A stretch of DNA of 64,000 bases from Roseateles amylovorans. Lineage in GTDB: Bacteria; Pseudomonadota; Gammaproteobacteria; Burkholderiales; Burkholderiaceae_C. A model generated the notes under the pieces. It was not told the DNA's origin. It saw nothing but the letters and a program-made list of their open reading frames with translations, and did no database searches. The stretch covers positions 1,612,001 to 1,676,000 of the forward strand of contig NZ_CP104562.2 in assembly GCF_025398155.2 (NCBI RefSeq), written 5' to 3'. The translations under genes were made by a program, and so were the position numbers. Each line of letters starts with the position of its first letter. Within the stretch, counting starts at the first letter, position 1. Shown one piece after another: positions 1 to 8,265 of this stretch.

Positions 1-73
1 AGAACGCAGCACGAGGCACGCGGCACGCGGGGCGCGGGGCGCGGTATCCGGGCGATGTGCGCGCGGGTCAGTC

Positions 74-1183
74 TCAGCTGCGTTCCAGCTCGAACACCCC
101 ACTCGCCAAGGCCTGGCCATTGACCAGAACCTCCACCCGATGCGTGCCGGCGTGATGGGTTCGCGTCGTGAAATCCCGCAGCGAGCGGCGGATGCGCAGC
201 GGTTCGCTGCCCAGACCGGCCAACGCCACGGTGCGCAGCTTGAAGACCTTGGGCGAGGCACTGCCGTTCTTCTTCACATAGTGGATGCGGTAGTCCACCA
301 CCAGTCGTTGGTCGACCTCAGCGGTTGAGCGCAGCGTGAACGCGATCTCCACCTCGCCGCCGATGGACAGGCGGGCGGGCGAGACGGACAGCCCCTCCAC
401 CTGCGCCTGCGCGCCCTCGCTGGCGCCGATGAGTCGCAAGGCTCGCGCGTCGCCCTGCTTGATCCTGCTGCGCAACGCATGCTTGACGATCCAGGCGCTG
501 CGGGGCTGGGAGAGGTCCCAATCGGCCAGGTGGTCGAACACCCAGTCTGGATGGTCCTTGGTGACATCGTTCAGGCTGTTGGCCACCGAGCGGCGCACAT
601 ACAGGCTCTCATCCTCCCGCAGCGCATTGAGGATCGGCGCCAACGGGGCCGGGTTCGTCACCAGGGACGCCAGACGAAACGACCACGGCAGCCGCGGGCG
701 GCTGCCCTCGCTGGCCAGCCGACGCACATGCTCATTGCGGTCCTCGGCCCAGGACGTCATCACCTTGAGCGTGCGTGCCAGGTCTTGCCGCAGGAACGGA
801 CGGACCGCGAATTCCGCGGTGCCGTAGGGCGTGAGGCGCTTCAAAGCCTTCAACGAGGCCGTGGGGTCCGCCAGGCCGTAGGAGGCCACAAAGTCGCACA
901 GGCCCATGTTGAGAAAGGCGCCCCGCAGTTCGGGCGCAGCGGCAATCACCACCGCCAGTTGGTCGCCATAGGTGCCCGGCAGCGATTGGGACAGCCCCTC
1001 GGCGATGCGGTGAACCCGCTGCAGAATCGACAGCTCCGCCAGCCCGCTTCGCGTGACCGCGAGAAAGCGCCGACGATCGAAATTCGGCGCCAACCCGCCC
1101 AGGGTGTCGGCGACATGCCGCAAGGCGCTGTCATTGATCAAGTCTTTGAGGGCGGGTGCGGCGGTTTCTTGAGTCATGGACAT
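74..1183 (-). CDS. AlkC-like DNA alkylation repair glycosylase
   Basis: Predicted HEAT-repeat DNA glycosylase that removes alkylated bases, acting on DNA in the cytoplasm. The first ~250 residues are helical HEAT-type repeats of the AlkC/AlkD superfamily, with an arginine-rich segment near RNEHVRRLASEGSRPRLPWS and another at LYVRRSVANSLNDV. Residues ~265-369 are beta-rich (SIGGEVEIAFTLRST, VVDYRIHYVKKNG) and resemble the immunoglobulin-like C-terminal domain known from AlkC. That extra domain is why AlkC is preferred over AlkD. The start is ATG at 1183, with a second ATG two codons later; no clear Shine-Dalgarno sequence precedes either. It is a single gene with no operon partner visible. Family assignment is confident; substrate is inferred. 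Confidence 0.8.
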   Translation of the reverse strand: MSMTQETAAPALKDLINDSALRHVADTLGGLAPNFDRRRFLAVTRSGLAELSILQRVHRIAEGLSQSLPGTYGDQLAVVIAAAPELRGAFLNMGLCDFVASYGLADPTASLKALKRLTPYGTAEFAVRPFLRQDLARTLKVMTSWAEDRNEHVRRLASEGSRPRLPWSFRLASLVTNPAPLAPILNALREDESLYVRRSVANSLNDVTKDHPDWVFDHLADWDLSQPRSAWIVKHALRSRIKQGDARALRLIGASEGAQAQVEGLSVSPARLSIGGEVEIAFTLRSTAEVDQRLVVDYRIHYVKKNGSASPKVFKLRTVALAGLGSEPLRIRRSLRDFTTRTHHAGTHRVEVLVNGQALASGVFELERS

Positions 1184-1375
1184 AGGGCAGGGTGGGGCGG
1201 TGGCGGTGGCGGTGGCAAAGCGGTTTGCCGACGGCCATGATGGCCGCGATGGCGCGAGAGCCTACGGGGTGGTCCTGCCAGTCGCTGTCAGCATGGCGAT
1301 CGAGCGGGTGCGCCAGTGCGCACGCCGCAATCCGGTACAAGCCGTCCGGGCGACGCTGATTCACAATCCGGGCCC

Positions 1376-1879
1376 ATGAGCAAGAAGGGCACCCACGTCA
1401 GCGAAACCCCGGCGACGCAGCTGCTGCGGCAGCACAAGATCGCCTTCGGTGAACATGTTTACGACTATGTCGAGCACGGCGGCACCGGCGAATCGTCCAA
1501 GCAACTGGGCGTTCCGGAGCACGAGGTGGTGAAGACGCTGGTGATGCAGGACGAGAAGGCGCAGCCCTTGATCGTGCTGATGCATGGCGACTGCACCGTC
1601 AGCCTCAAGGAGCTGGCGCGCCAGATTCCCTGCAAGAAGGTGGAGCCCTGCAAACCGGATGTGGCTCAGCGGCACAGCGGCTATCTGGTGGGCGGTACGT
1701 CGCCGTTCGGCACCCGCAAGGCGATGCCAGTGTTTGTGGAGGCCGGCATCCTGGCGCTGCCCCGGATCCTGATCAACGGTGGGCGACGCGGCTACCTGGT
1801 CAGCCTCGACCCTCGGGTTTTGACGGAGGTGCTGGCGGCGCGGCCGGTCGAGTGTGCATTGAAGTCCGGGGCAGAATAG
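1376..1879 (+). CDS. ybaK: YbaK-type Cys-tRNA(Pro)/aminoacyl-tRNA deacylase
   Basis: Editing enzyme that hydrolyses mischarged aminoacyl-tRNA, classically Cys-tRNA(Pro), in trans. The 167-residue product matches the usual length of the stand-alone YbaK/EbsC family. Visible motifs are EVVKTLV (Lys53, the conserved lysine of the family) and VGGTSPFGTRK (~105-115). The open frame extends 60 bases further upstream, but the ATG at 1376 gives the normal YbaK N-terminus. It is followed after only 6 bases by plsY, so the two are probably co-transcribed with the next gene. Confidence 0.9.
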   Translation: MSKKGTHVSETPATQLLRQHKIAFGEHVYDYVEHGGTGESSKQLGVPEHEVVKTLVMQDEKAQPLIVLMHGDCTVSLKELARQIPCKKVEPCKPDVAQRHSGYLVGGTSPFGTRKAMPVFVEAGILALPRILINGGRRGYLVSLDPRVLTEVLAARPVECALKSGAE

Positions 1880-1885
1880 CGCCCC

Positions 1886-2611
1886 ATGCAAGCAGTCCTG
1901 TACCAAGCGCTGGCGATCCTCGCCGGCTATCTGATCGGCTCCCTGTCGTTCGCCGTCATCATCAGCCGGGTGATGGGCCTGTCCGACCCGCGCAGCTATG
2001 GCTCCGGCAATCCGGGCGCCACCAACGTGCTGCGCTCGGGCAACAAGGCCGCGGCCATCCTCACCCTGCTCTTCGATGCGCTCAAGGGCTATGTGCCGGT
2101 GGTGCTGGTGCTGAAGTTCGGCGCCCCGTTCGACATGGAGGAAGGCACCGCCGCGATGGTCGGCCTGGCGGCTTTCATCGGCCACCTGTGGCCGGTGTTC
2201 TTCCGCTTCGAGGGCGGCAAGGGCGTGGCGACGGCCGCCGGCGTGCTGCTGGCCATCAACCCGTGGCTGGGCCTGTCGGTGCTGCTGACCTGGATCGTGG
2301 TGGCTTTCCTGTCCCGATACTCGTCGCTGGCTTCGCTGGCCGCGGCGGTCTGTGCGCCGTTGTTCCAGATGCTGATCTGGGACGTGGGTCCGGAATTGCT
2401 GGCCATCGGCCTGATGAGCCTGCTGCTGATCTGGCGCCACTCGGCCAACATCAAGAAGCTGATGGCGGGCACCGAAAGCAAGCTCGGCCAGAAGGCGAGC
2501 GCCGCCGCCCATCCCGCCAAAGGCGATAAGGCCGCCAAAGCCACCTCCACACCGTCGAGCAAGAAGCACGGCAACACCTCTTCCACCAAGCCCAAGCATC
2601 ACTCCAAATGA
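1886..2611 (+). CDS. plsY: Acyl-phosphate:glycerol-3-phosphate acyltransferase PlsY
   Basis: Integral membrane enzyme that acylates glycerol-3-phosphate from acyl-phosphate, the first step of phospholipid synthesis in the PlsX/PlsY route. The three conserved loops are visible: SYGSGNPGATNVLR (~37-50), GHLWPVFFRFEGGKG (~99-113) and WRHSANIKKL (~183-192). Several hydrophobic segments lie between them. The PlsY fold ends near residue 200; about 40 further residues form a hydrophilic tail rich in Lys, Ala and Ser ending in KPKHHSK, longer than typical. The stop overlaps the ATG of the RidA-like gene (ATGA at 2608-2611), indicating translational coupling. Confidence 0.95.
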   Translation: MQAVLYQALAILAGYLIGSLSFAVIISRVMGLSDPRSYGSGNPGATNVLRSGNKAAAILTLLFDALKGYVPVVLVLKFGAPFDMEEGTAAMVGLAAFIGHLWPVFFRFEGGKGVATAAGVLLAINPWLGLSVLLTWIVVAFLSRYSSLASLAAAVCAPLFQMLIWDVGPELLAIGLMSLLLIWRHSANIKKLMAGTESKLGQKASAAAHPAKGDKAAKATSTPSSKKHGNTSSTKPKHHSK

Positions 2612-2958
2612 GCAACATCGAACGCTTCGACGTCGGCCCGCGCCTGTCTGAAATGGCCGTGCACAACGGCGTCGTCTACCTGGCCGGACAGGTGCCGGAA
2701 GATGCCTCCGCCGACATCAAGGGTCAGACCGAACAGGTGCTGGCGATGATCGACAAGCTGCTGGCCCGCGCCGGCAGCGACAAGACCAAGATCCTGCGCG
2801 CCCAGCTCTACATCGCCGACACCGCCGACCTGGCCGGCATGAACGCCGCCTGGGATGCCTGGGTTCCGGCCGGCCACACCCCGCCCCGTGCGACGGTGCA
2901 GGCCTTGCTGGCCAAGCCGGAGTGGAAGATCGAGATCGTGATCACTGCAGCCGTCTGA
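2608..2958 (+). CDS. RidA/YjgF-family protein
   Basis: Small protein (116 residues) of the Rid superfamily; RidA proper deaminates reactive enamine/imine intermediates from PLP enzymes. Seen here are the family-typical GVVYLAGQVPEDASADIKGQTEQVLAMID segments, read in short pieces, and the C-terminal PPRATVQALLAKPEWKIEIV with the conserved Arg and Glu positions. The sequence resembles the YoaB-like branch more than archetypal RidA, so deaminase activity is likely but not certain. It overlaps plsY by four bases and is the last gene of the ybaK-plsY operon; a strong intrinsic terminator follows about 46 bases later. Confidence 0.85.
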   Translation: MSNIERFDVGPRLSEMAVHNGVVYLAGQVPEDASADIKGQTEQVLAMIDKLLARAGSDKTKILRAQLYIADTADLAGMNAAWDAWVPAGHTPPRATVQALLAKPEWKIEIVITAAV

Positions 2959-3004
2959 GCCGTACGCCAGGCGCCGGCCCCGCAGGGTTAGAACGCGGAA
3001 TGAG

Positions 3005-3030
3005 AAACGCCGGCTTCATGCCGGCGTTTT
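3005..3030 (+). terminator. Intrinsic terminator of the ybaK-plsY-RidA operon
   Basis: Perfect stem AAACGCCGGC / GCCGGCGTTT with a 5-base loop (TTCAT) followed by T residues. It lies just after the RidA-like stop codon. Confidence 0.85.
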
Positions 3031-3165
3031 GCTGTCTGGAGGGCGCGAGGGTGCCAGAGAGGGACGCGCACGTGAGGCGCACGCGAAATGCGCGAAGGCA
3101 GCGCTGGACGCGCTCGGGGCATTGGCGTCCGACCGAGCGCGGCGCCCGTGTCGGCCTTGGGACGA

Positions 3166-3807
3166 TCAGTCTGCGGCGACGATCTCCAAGCCCAACCGTG
3201 CCGGATCGCCGCAGCCGCGACGCACCAGCACCGGCGGTTCCTCGGTGAGGTCGATGACGGTGGTCGGCTGCATGGCGCAGGCGCCTGCATTGATGATGAG
3301 CTGGAGCAGCTTGTCGTAGCGCGCGGTGATCTCTTCCGGATCATTCAGCGGCTCGGTCTCGCCGGGCGGAATGAGCGTGGTCGCCAGCAGGGGTTGGCCG
3401 ATCAGCGCCAGCAGGTCCTGAGTCACCCGATGGTCGGGCACCCGCAGGCCGATGGTGCGGCGCGACGGGTGGGACAGCCGCCGCGGCACCTCCTTGGTGG
3501 CTTCCAGAATGAAGGTGAAGGCGCCGGGTGTGGCGTTCTTCAGCAGCCGGTACTGCTTGTTGTCCACGCGCGCATAGCTGCCCAGTTCGCTGAGGTCGCG
3601 GCACAGCAAGGTCATGTGGTGTTTGTCATCCACGCCGCGGATGCGACGCAGCGCCTCGGCCGCGGCTTTGTCATCCAGACGGCAGACCAGCGCATAGCTG
3701 GAGTCGGTGGGAATCGCGCCGATGCCGCCCTGGTCCAGGATCTGCGCGGCCTGGCGCAGGAAACGAGCCTGAGGGTTGTCGGGGTGGACTTCGAAGATCT
3801 GAGCCAT
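3166..3807 (-). CDS. YciO/TsaC/Sua5-family protein (threonylcarbamoyl-AMP synthase-like)
   Basis: Member of the YrdC-domain family; the characterised relatives TsaC/Sua5 make threonylcarbamoyl-adenylate for the t6A tRNA modification. The 213-residue single-domain product begins with IPTDSSYALVCRLDDKAA, the substrate-binding start of the fold, then IRGVDDKHHMTLLCRDL, PGAFTFILEAT and RRTIGLRVPDH. Later segments include VIDLTEEPPVLVRRGCGDP. The pattern and length match the YciO subgroup common in Burkholderiales, in which t6A activity is less certain than in TsaC. It is convergent with the preceding operon and separate from the downstream gene. Confidence 0.85.
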   Translation of the reverse strand: MAQIFEVHPDNPQARFLRQAAQILDQGGIGAIPTDSSYALVCRLDDKAAAEALRRIRGVDDKHHMTLLCRDLSELGSYARVDNKQYRLLKNATPGAFTFILEATKEVPRRLSHPSRRTIGLRVPDHRVTQDLLALIGQPLLATTLIPPGETEPLNDPEEITARYDKLLQLIINAGACAMQPTTVIDLTEEPPVLVRRGCGDPARLGLEIVAAD

Positions 3808-3957
3808 GCCACCGATTGTGGGGCCGTGGCGGGGCGCCGTCGGGCAAGCGCGCGGTTATCCGCGTCGACGGCATAGGTGACACCTGTGATCGATGCCCCC
3901 CGCCGAGCCGTGGCGTGACGCCCATGGCGAGCGTTCCGCAGGCAGGGCCGGCCGCGT

Positions 3958-4896
3958 TCAGGCGGGCCAGTGGATCCGATCTTCCAGGACGGTCCAGACC
4001 GGCTTGAGCTGACCGGAGAGATGGTCCGGCAGCCTGCCGACGTCGATGCGGCTTTCCTGCGGGCTGTGGAAATCGGATCCGCGCGAGGCCAGCAGGTTGA
4101 ATTCCTGGGCGGTGCCGGTGTATTGGACGATGTCGGCGCTGGTGTGGCTGCCGGTGACCACCTCGATGCCTCGGCCCCCATGGGCCATGAATTCGGTGAT
4201 GAGCGCGTATTCCTCAGTCGGCGTGAAGCCGTAGCGACCCGGGTGCGCAATCACCGCCACACCGCCGGCTTCGCGGATCCAGCGCACGGTGTCGCCCAGC
4301 GAGGCCCAGCGATGCGGCACATAGCCGGGCTTGCCTTCGGTGAGGTAGCGGCGGAAGACCTCCGACACATCGCTGCAGTGACCGGCGTCGACCAGGAAGC
4401 GGGCGAAGTGGGTGCGCGAAATCAGTTCCGGATTGCCGACGTACTTGAGCGCGCCCTCATAGGCGCCGCGGATGCCGACCTTGGCCAGGTCGTCCGACAT
4501 TTCTCGGGCGCGGGCGCCGCGGCCTTGGCGGGTGGCGCGCAGGCCATCGACCAGCGATGGGTGACGGTGATCGAACCCCAGGCCGACGATGTGGACCACC
4601 TTGCCGGCGAAGGTCACCGAGATCTCCACGCCGGTGAGGTAGGGCATGCCCAGCGCGAGTGCCGCGTCCATGGCGCGCTGCTGGCCGCCGACCTCGTCAT
4701 GGTCGGTCAGGGCCCACAGTTCCACGCCATTGGCCTTGGCCCGTGCGGCCAGCACCTCGGGTGCCAGCGTGCCGTCGGAGACGGTGGAGTGGCAGTGCAG
4801 GTCGGCATTGGTCTGCGCATGCAGCGGCAGGCGCCGGCCAGCGGTCGCTGGGGCGGGGGGGATGGCGGTGGGGGCAGCGGGGAGAGGTTGGTTCAC
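3958..4896 (-). CDS. PHP-domain phosphoesterase (YciV/RNase AM-like)
   Basis: Metal-dependent PHP hydrolase. Characterised homologues remove the 3'-phosphate of nucleoside 3',5'-bisphosphates or act as the 5'-3' exoribonuclease RNase AM on short RNAs. Metal-ligand motifs are visible in order: ADLHCHSTVSDGTL, LWALTDHDEVGG, LTGVEIS, VAVIAHPGRYGFT and SRGSDFHSPQ. The start is placed at GTG 4896 because it overlaps the stop of the EAL-CBS-GGDEF gene as GTGA, giving 312 residues; the frame stays open to 5028 but that extension runs inside the upstream gene. The overlap suggests coupled translation with the upstream cyclic-di-GMP protein. Confidence 0.85.
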   Translation of the reverse strand: MNQPLPAAPTAIPPAPATAGRRLPLHAQTNADLHCHSTVSDGTLAPEVLAARAKANGVELWALTDHDEVGGQQRAMDAALALGMPYLTGVEISVTFAGKVVHIVGLGFDHRHPSLVDGLRATRQGRGARAREMSDDLAKVGIRGAYEGALKYVGNPELISRTHFARFLVDAGHCSDVSEVFRRYLTEGKPGYVPHRWASLGDTVRWIREAGGVAVIAHPGRYGFTPTEEYALITEFMAHGGRGIEVVTGSHTSADIVQYTGTAQEFNLLASRGSDFHSPQESRIDVGRLPDHLSGQLKPVWTVLEDRIHWPA

Positions 4897-6770
4897 CCCA
4901 CCGATTCTAGGAGCGAAGGCATGGCCATGGTGCTGTCGCTGGTGTCCAACGGCATCACGGCCTCGACCTCGGCGGGCGGCGACGAGCGGCGGCGGTCGAC
5001 GAAGAATCGGCTCGGTCCGCTGCCGCATTTGGCCACGTGCTTGGGTTCGGCCAGCGCAGCGGACAGGGCGCGCACGCTGTCGAAGGCACCGGGGAGCACC
5101 GGGATGACGCCGGCGCTGAGAGTGGGCAGCGGGTTGAAGGATTCCTGGTTCTGGCGGTTCAGGGTGATGTAGCCGCCCAGGGCCAGGTGGTCGGCGGAGA
5201 AGAAGGGGCGCAGTTGGTGGTCGAACGCCTGGCAGACCTGGGTGAGGCGTTCGGTCCAGTCGGCCGAGCCCAGCACCATGACGAAGTCGTCGCCGCCGAT
5301 GTGGCCGACGAAATCGAGCTGCGGATCGGCGGCGGTCTGCAGGAGCTGGGCGCAGAGCTTGATGATGTCGTCACCGGCGGCGTAGCCGTAGACGTCGTTG
5401 AACGGCTTGAAGTGGTCGATGTCCCAGGCCACCACGACGAACTCGCGACCTTCGTGCAGCAGCGCATCCAGATGCTGGTCGGTGGGGACGTTGCCGGGCA
5501 GCAGGGTCAGCGGATTGGCATAGCGGGCGCTGTGGACTTGGAGGTCGGACACGGCTTTGAGCAGATCGGTGCTGCGGCCGGTGCCGAAGTACTCGCCGTC
5601 GCGGGTGACGATGAAGCCGTCGACCATCAGGCGATCGTCCAGGCTGGCGATGGCCTCGCTCATGTCGCGCAGCGAGGTGCTGGCATCGAAGATCAGCGGG
5701 TGCGGGTCCATCAGCGCGGTGCAACTGCGCTTTTCGTGGATGTCCATGAAATAGCGTTCGGCGCTGCGCTTGAGCACTTGCAGCGAGCGCAGCAGGCCGA
5801 TCGGCCGGTTGTGCGGATCCAGCACCGGCATCGAGAAAAGTCGCTCGTCGCGCTGGAACATGTCGACCACGGTCTGGCAGCTGAGCTTGGGCGTCACCGT
5901 GTGACTGCGGCGGGCCAGTTGGGCGGCATTGGTGATGGCGTCGGGCGGCAGGCGCCTCCAGTCGGCGTGGCGGCGGCGGTGCTCGGGCGCCAGCAGCGCG
6001 TCGACCTCGGCGCGCAGGGTTGTGCGGGGTGCGGCGCTGGGGCGGGCGAGCAGATAGCCCTGGCAGACGGTCACGCCGAGGCGGCGCAGCACGGTCAGAT
6101 CGCTGAGATGTTCCAGCCCTTCGGCGACCACGGTGCAGCCGCTGCGCGCGGCCATTTCGAGGATGGAGCGGACGAACTGCTGCTTGAGGGGTTCCTGCGC
6201 GATGCCGTCGATGAAATGGCGATCGATCTTCACGAAGTCGGGCCGGATGTCCATCCACCGTTTCAGGCTGGCGAAGCCTTCGCCGAGGTCGTCCAGCGCG
6301 ACCACGAACCCCAGTTCGCGCAGGCTGCGCATGCTCGCCTGAAGGCGTTCGGGTTCGAGGATGGGGCGGGTTTCGGTCAGCTCGATCACCACGCGGGAAG
6401 CGGGCAGATCGAGCTGCGCGAACTCGCGCGCGATCAAGGCGCCGTGTTCGCCGGTGGCCAGCAGCGTATCGGCGGTCAGGTTGAGGAACAGCTGCCCGGG
6501 CAGCTGCAGTTCCTTGAAGCGGCGCAGCGCGCGTCTGACGACGATGCGTTCGAGCTCCACCAGCCGCCCGAGGCGCGCAGCGGTTTCGAACAGCACCAAC
6601 GGCGAATGCAGCGGCGAATCGGCCGGGCCGCGGGTCAGGGCTTCGAAGCCCAGGATGTGCGCACGCTCCAGCTCCACCAGGGGCTGGAAATGGATGTCCA
6701 GAAGCTGATCGCGAATGATGGCCGACAGGACCACGCTGAACGGATCGGGCGAGGACAGATAGATGGACAT
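4893..6770 (-). CDS. EAL-CBS-GGDEF cyclic-di-GMP signalling protein
   Basis: Cytosolic 625-residue protein with an unusual order: EAL phosphodiesterase domain first (~15-250), a CBS pair in the middle (~285-405), and a GGDEF domain last (~420-590). The EAL domain keeps the expected catalytic positions: FEALTRG, LFLNLTADTL, VIELTETRP, ALDDLGEGFAS, VKIDRHFID, VVAEGLEHL and CQGYLLARP, so cyclic-di-GMP hydrolysis to pGpG is likely. The GGDEF signature is GGDDF and no RxxD inhibitory site is seen before it, so it may be a weak cyclase or a GTP-sensing domain. No membrane segment or signal peptide. The start ATG is at 6770. Confidence 0.9.
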   Translation of the reverse strand: MSIYLSSPDPFSVVLSAIIRDQLLDIHFQPLVELERAHILGFEALTRGPADSPLHSPLVLFETAARLGRLVELERIVVRRALRRFKELQLPGQLFLNLTADTLLATGEHGALIAREFAQLDLPASRVVIELTETRPILEPERLQASMRSLRELGFVVALDDLGEGFASLKRWMDIRPDFVKIDRHFIDGIAQEPLKQQFVRSILEMAARSGCTVVAEGLEHLSDLTVLRRLGVTVCQGYLLARPSAAPRTTLRAEVDALLAPEHRRRHADWRRLPPDAITNAAQLARRSHTVTPKLSCQTVVDMFQRDERLFSMPVLDPHNRPIGLLRSLQVLKRSAERYFMDIHEKRSCTALMDPHPLIFDASTSLRDMSEAIASLDDRLMVDGFIVTRDGEYFGTGRSTDLLKAVSDLQVHSARYANPLTLLPGNVPTDQHLDALLHEGREFVVVAWDIDHFKPFNDVYGYAAGDDIIKLCAQLLQTAADPQLDFVGHIGGDDFVMVLGSADWTERLTQVCQAFDHQLRPFFSADHLALGGYITLNRQNQESFNPLPTLSAGVIPVLPGAFDSVRALSAALAEPKHVAKCGSGPSRFFVDRRRSSPPAEVEAVMPLDTSDSTMAMPSLLESVG

Positions 6771-7105
6771 GACAGGGTCACGACGACACGTCGCGACAGG
6801 CGGGAGGGGGTGTCCCCATTCTTCGCTCCATCAATGTCACTGTTTTGACAAAGACTTACAACCTGCCCAATTTTTGGATCTGCGCCAGAACGGATCCCCT
6901 GTCTGATCGCGTCAAACAAGGGATCCGCAGGCGGGGGAGAAACCCGACGGAGATGGGCGGGTGAACGGACCGTGGAGGCCGGCGCCAGGCGGCGAGGGCC
7001 GCCCGACGGGAGCGCCCGACCCGTGAGGGGCGGGCGTCCACCGCATGATGCGAGCCGCCGCTGCAGCAGCAGGCGCATCGGCACGTGGGCGGTCGGCCCG
7101 CCTCA
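6771..7105. other. Intergenic region upstream of the EAL-CBS-GGDEF gene
   Basis: About 335 bases without a gene. The one clear structure is an inverted repeat CGGATCCC (6891-6898) / GGGATCCG (6920-6927) with a 21-base spacer, a possible operator for the leftward EAL gene. A TTGACA at 6845-6850 on the + strand leads to no gene and is probably chance. No convincing sigma-70 promoter was found. Confidence 0.4.
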
Positions 7106-7561
7106 TCACGTCTTACTGAAGTCCCGCTCCGGGAACAACCGGGAGGTCAACTGCCCCAGGCTCTCATGCACCACATCGACGTTGGTCTCGTCGACCACGA
7201 TTTTGGTGACCTGAGCGCTGAGGGCCTTGCGCAGCAGGCCGAGGAAGCGGGGCGCGGCGACGATGCGCAGCTGGGTGAGGTCGTGGTTGTTGAGGTGTTC
7301 GTCCAGGGTTTTGGCCACGCGGGCGGCGAAGGAGATGGCTTCCTGGTGGGATTCGTCGACGGAGGCGGAGGTGGTGGTGCTGTTGCCACGGCGGCCTTCG
7401 GCGTCGCGGCGGAGGTCGGCCTTGTCGGCGTGGGCGGCGGCGTCGGTGAGGGTGGTGACGTCTTCGAGGTCACCGCCTTCTTCGGGCAGGCGCAGGAGTC
7501 GGGCGACGCCTTCGTCGGCCACGAGGACCCAGAGTTTCCCGTCGTCTTTGTAGTTTGGCAT
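7106..7561 (-). CDS. Host attachment family protein (PF10116-like)
   Basis: Predicted soluble protein of 151 residues in the 'protein required for attachment to host cells' family, originally linked to Agrobacterium plant attachment but of unknown biochemistry. Seen here are the N-terminal KLWVLVADEGVARLLR strand-helix, a central acidic, Ser/Thr-rich linker, and C-terminal LNNHDLTQLRIVAAPRFLGLLRKAL and TKIVVDETNVDVVHESLGQL, which resemble the eRF1-like fold of this family. The start ATG at 7561 is chosen over the longer frame because GGAAGGA stands 8 bases upstream. No operon partner; the bufferin operon is divergent. Confidence 0.8.
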   Translation of the reverse strand: MPNYKDDGKLWVLVADEGVARLLRLPEEGGDLEDVTTLTDAAAHADKADLRRDAEGRRGNSTTTSASVDESHQEAISFAARVAKTLDEHLNNHDLTQLRIVAAPRFLGLLRKALSAQVTKIVVDETNVDVVHESLGQLTSRLFPERDFSKT

Positions 7562-7963
7562 GAGGGGTGTCCTTCCGAGAGGGGAGTGGGAGATGAGCTG
7601 AGGCGGCAATCGCCGTACCCAGCCGGCCGGGTCTCATTGCCCTCGTACGCCCGATCCATGAGCAGATGCAGCGGCCGTGTCGGCGGCCACCGAGCGCTTG
7701 ACCAGCTCACGATCGCCGCCGGCATCGTGCGCCGTTCGCGGTGACAGCGAGAAATGTGAACAGGCCCTGGTCGACCTGTTTCTTCACCCAATCGCCATCC
7801 ACCCCAGGAAAACCCCTGGCAATGTGGCGAGAGCTCGCCAATTTCTGCTGAGCGGAAAAATCTTGTTCGGTGCTGTAAGGTCGAGCGCGGTCTGTGCGAC
7901 AGAGTCATCGCAAGCGATCTGACTTGCTTCACTGGTCCCCCCGGGACCGAACGGAGATTCACC
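7562..7963. other. Divergent intergenic region between the host-attachment gene and bufA
   Basis: About 400 bases. The part near bufA holds a candidate ECF-type promoter (listed separately), a small perfect hairpin GGTCCC/GGGACC at 7934-7948 in the likely leader, and a GGAG ribosome-binding site before bufA. Nothing else recognisable. Confidence 0.4.
7874..7903 (+). promoter_or_regulatory. Candidate ECF sigma-factor promoter of the bufferin operon
   Basis: TGTAAGG (7874-7880) and CGACAGA (7897-7903) are separated by 16 bases, the layout of ECF-sigma promoters. Bufferin operons in other Proteobacteria are commonly ECF-controlled. No sigma-factor gene lies in the window, so this is a pattern match only. 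Confidence 0.35.
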
Positions 7964-8251
7964 ATGTTGACCAAGACCCAAGGATCCGCCCTCGCCGCCG
8001 CCGCCGCCCTGTTTGCGATGAATGCTTTCGCCGCCCCGGCGCCCGCCGGCAGCGCCGGCCTGGCCGTGGCCGCCAGCGACAAGGTGCATTGCTATGGCGT
8101 GCACGACTGCAAGGGCAATTCCGACTGCAAGACCAGCGAGAACGCCTGCAAGGGCCAGAACGCCTGCAAGGGCCATGGCTTCAAGGGCATGGCGGCCAAG
8201 GACTGCCTGACCGCCGGCGGCGTGATCGCCGATCTGGTGGCCAAGAAGTAA
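7964..8251 (+). CDS. bufA: BufA2-type bufferin precursor peptide
   Basis: Precursor of a periplasmic, post-translationally modified metal-binding peptide (bufferin) that buffers copper in characterised systems. The 95-residue product has an N-terminal signal peptide (hydrophobic AAAAALFAMNAFAA, cleavage near residue 23-24) and a cysteine-rich core: HCYGVHDCKG, NSDCKTSENACKG, QNACKGHGF and KDCLTAGG, six cysteines in all. This layout matches the BufA2 group. The core cysteines are the expected substrates of BufB, encoded 14 bases downstream. A GGAG site precedes the ATG. First gene of bufA-bufB-bufC. Confidence 0.92.
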   Translation: MLTKTQGSALAAAAALFAMNAFAAPAPAGSAGLAVAASDKVHCYGVHDCKGNSDCKTSENACKGQNACKGHGFKGMAAKDCLTAGGVIADLVAKK

Positions 8252-8265
8252 GCGAAGGGCCGCCG

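Noticed and set aside
4897..5028. Upstream start of the PHP-domain gene at 5028
   Set aside because: The extension lies wholly inside the EAL-CBS-GGDEF gene and has no conserved content; GTG 4896 with a stop overlap is more economical.
5037..6848. A 603-codon ORF antisense to the EAL-CBS-GGDEF gene
   Set aside because: Shadow frame; the minus-strand protein has complete catalytic motifs.
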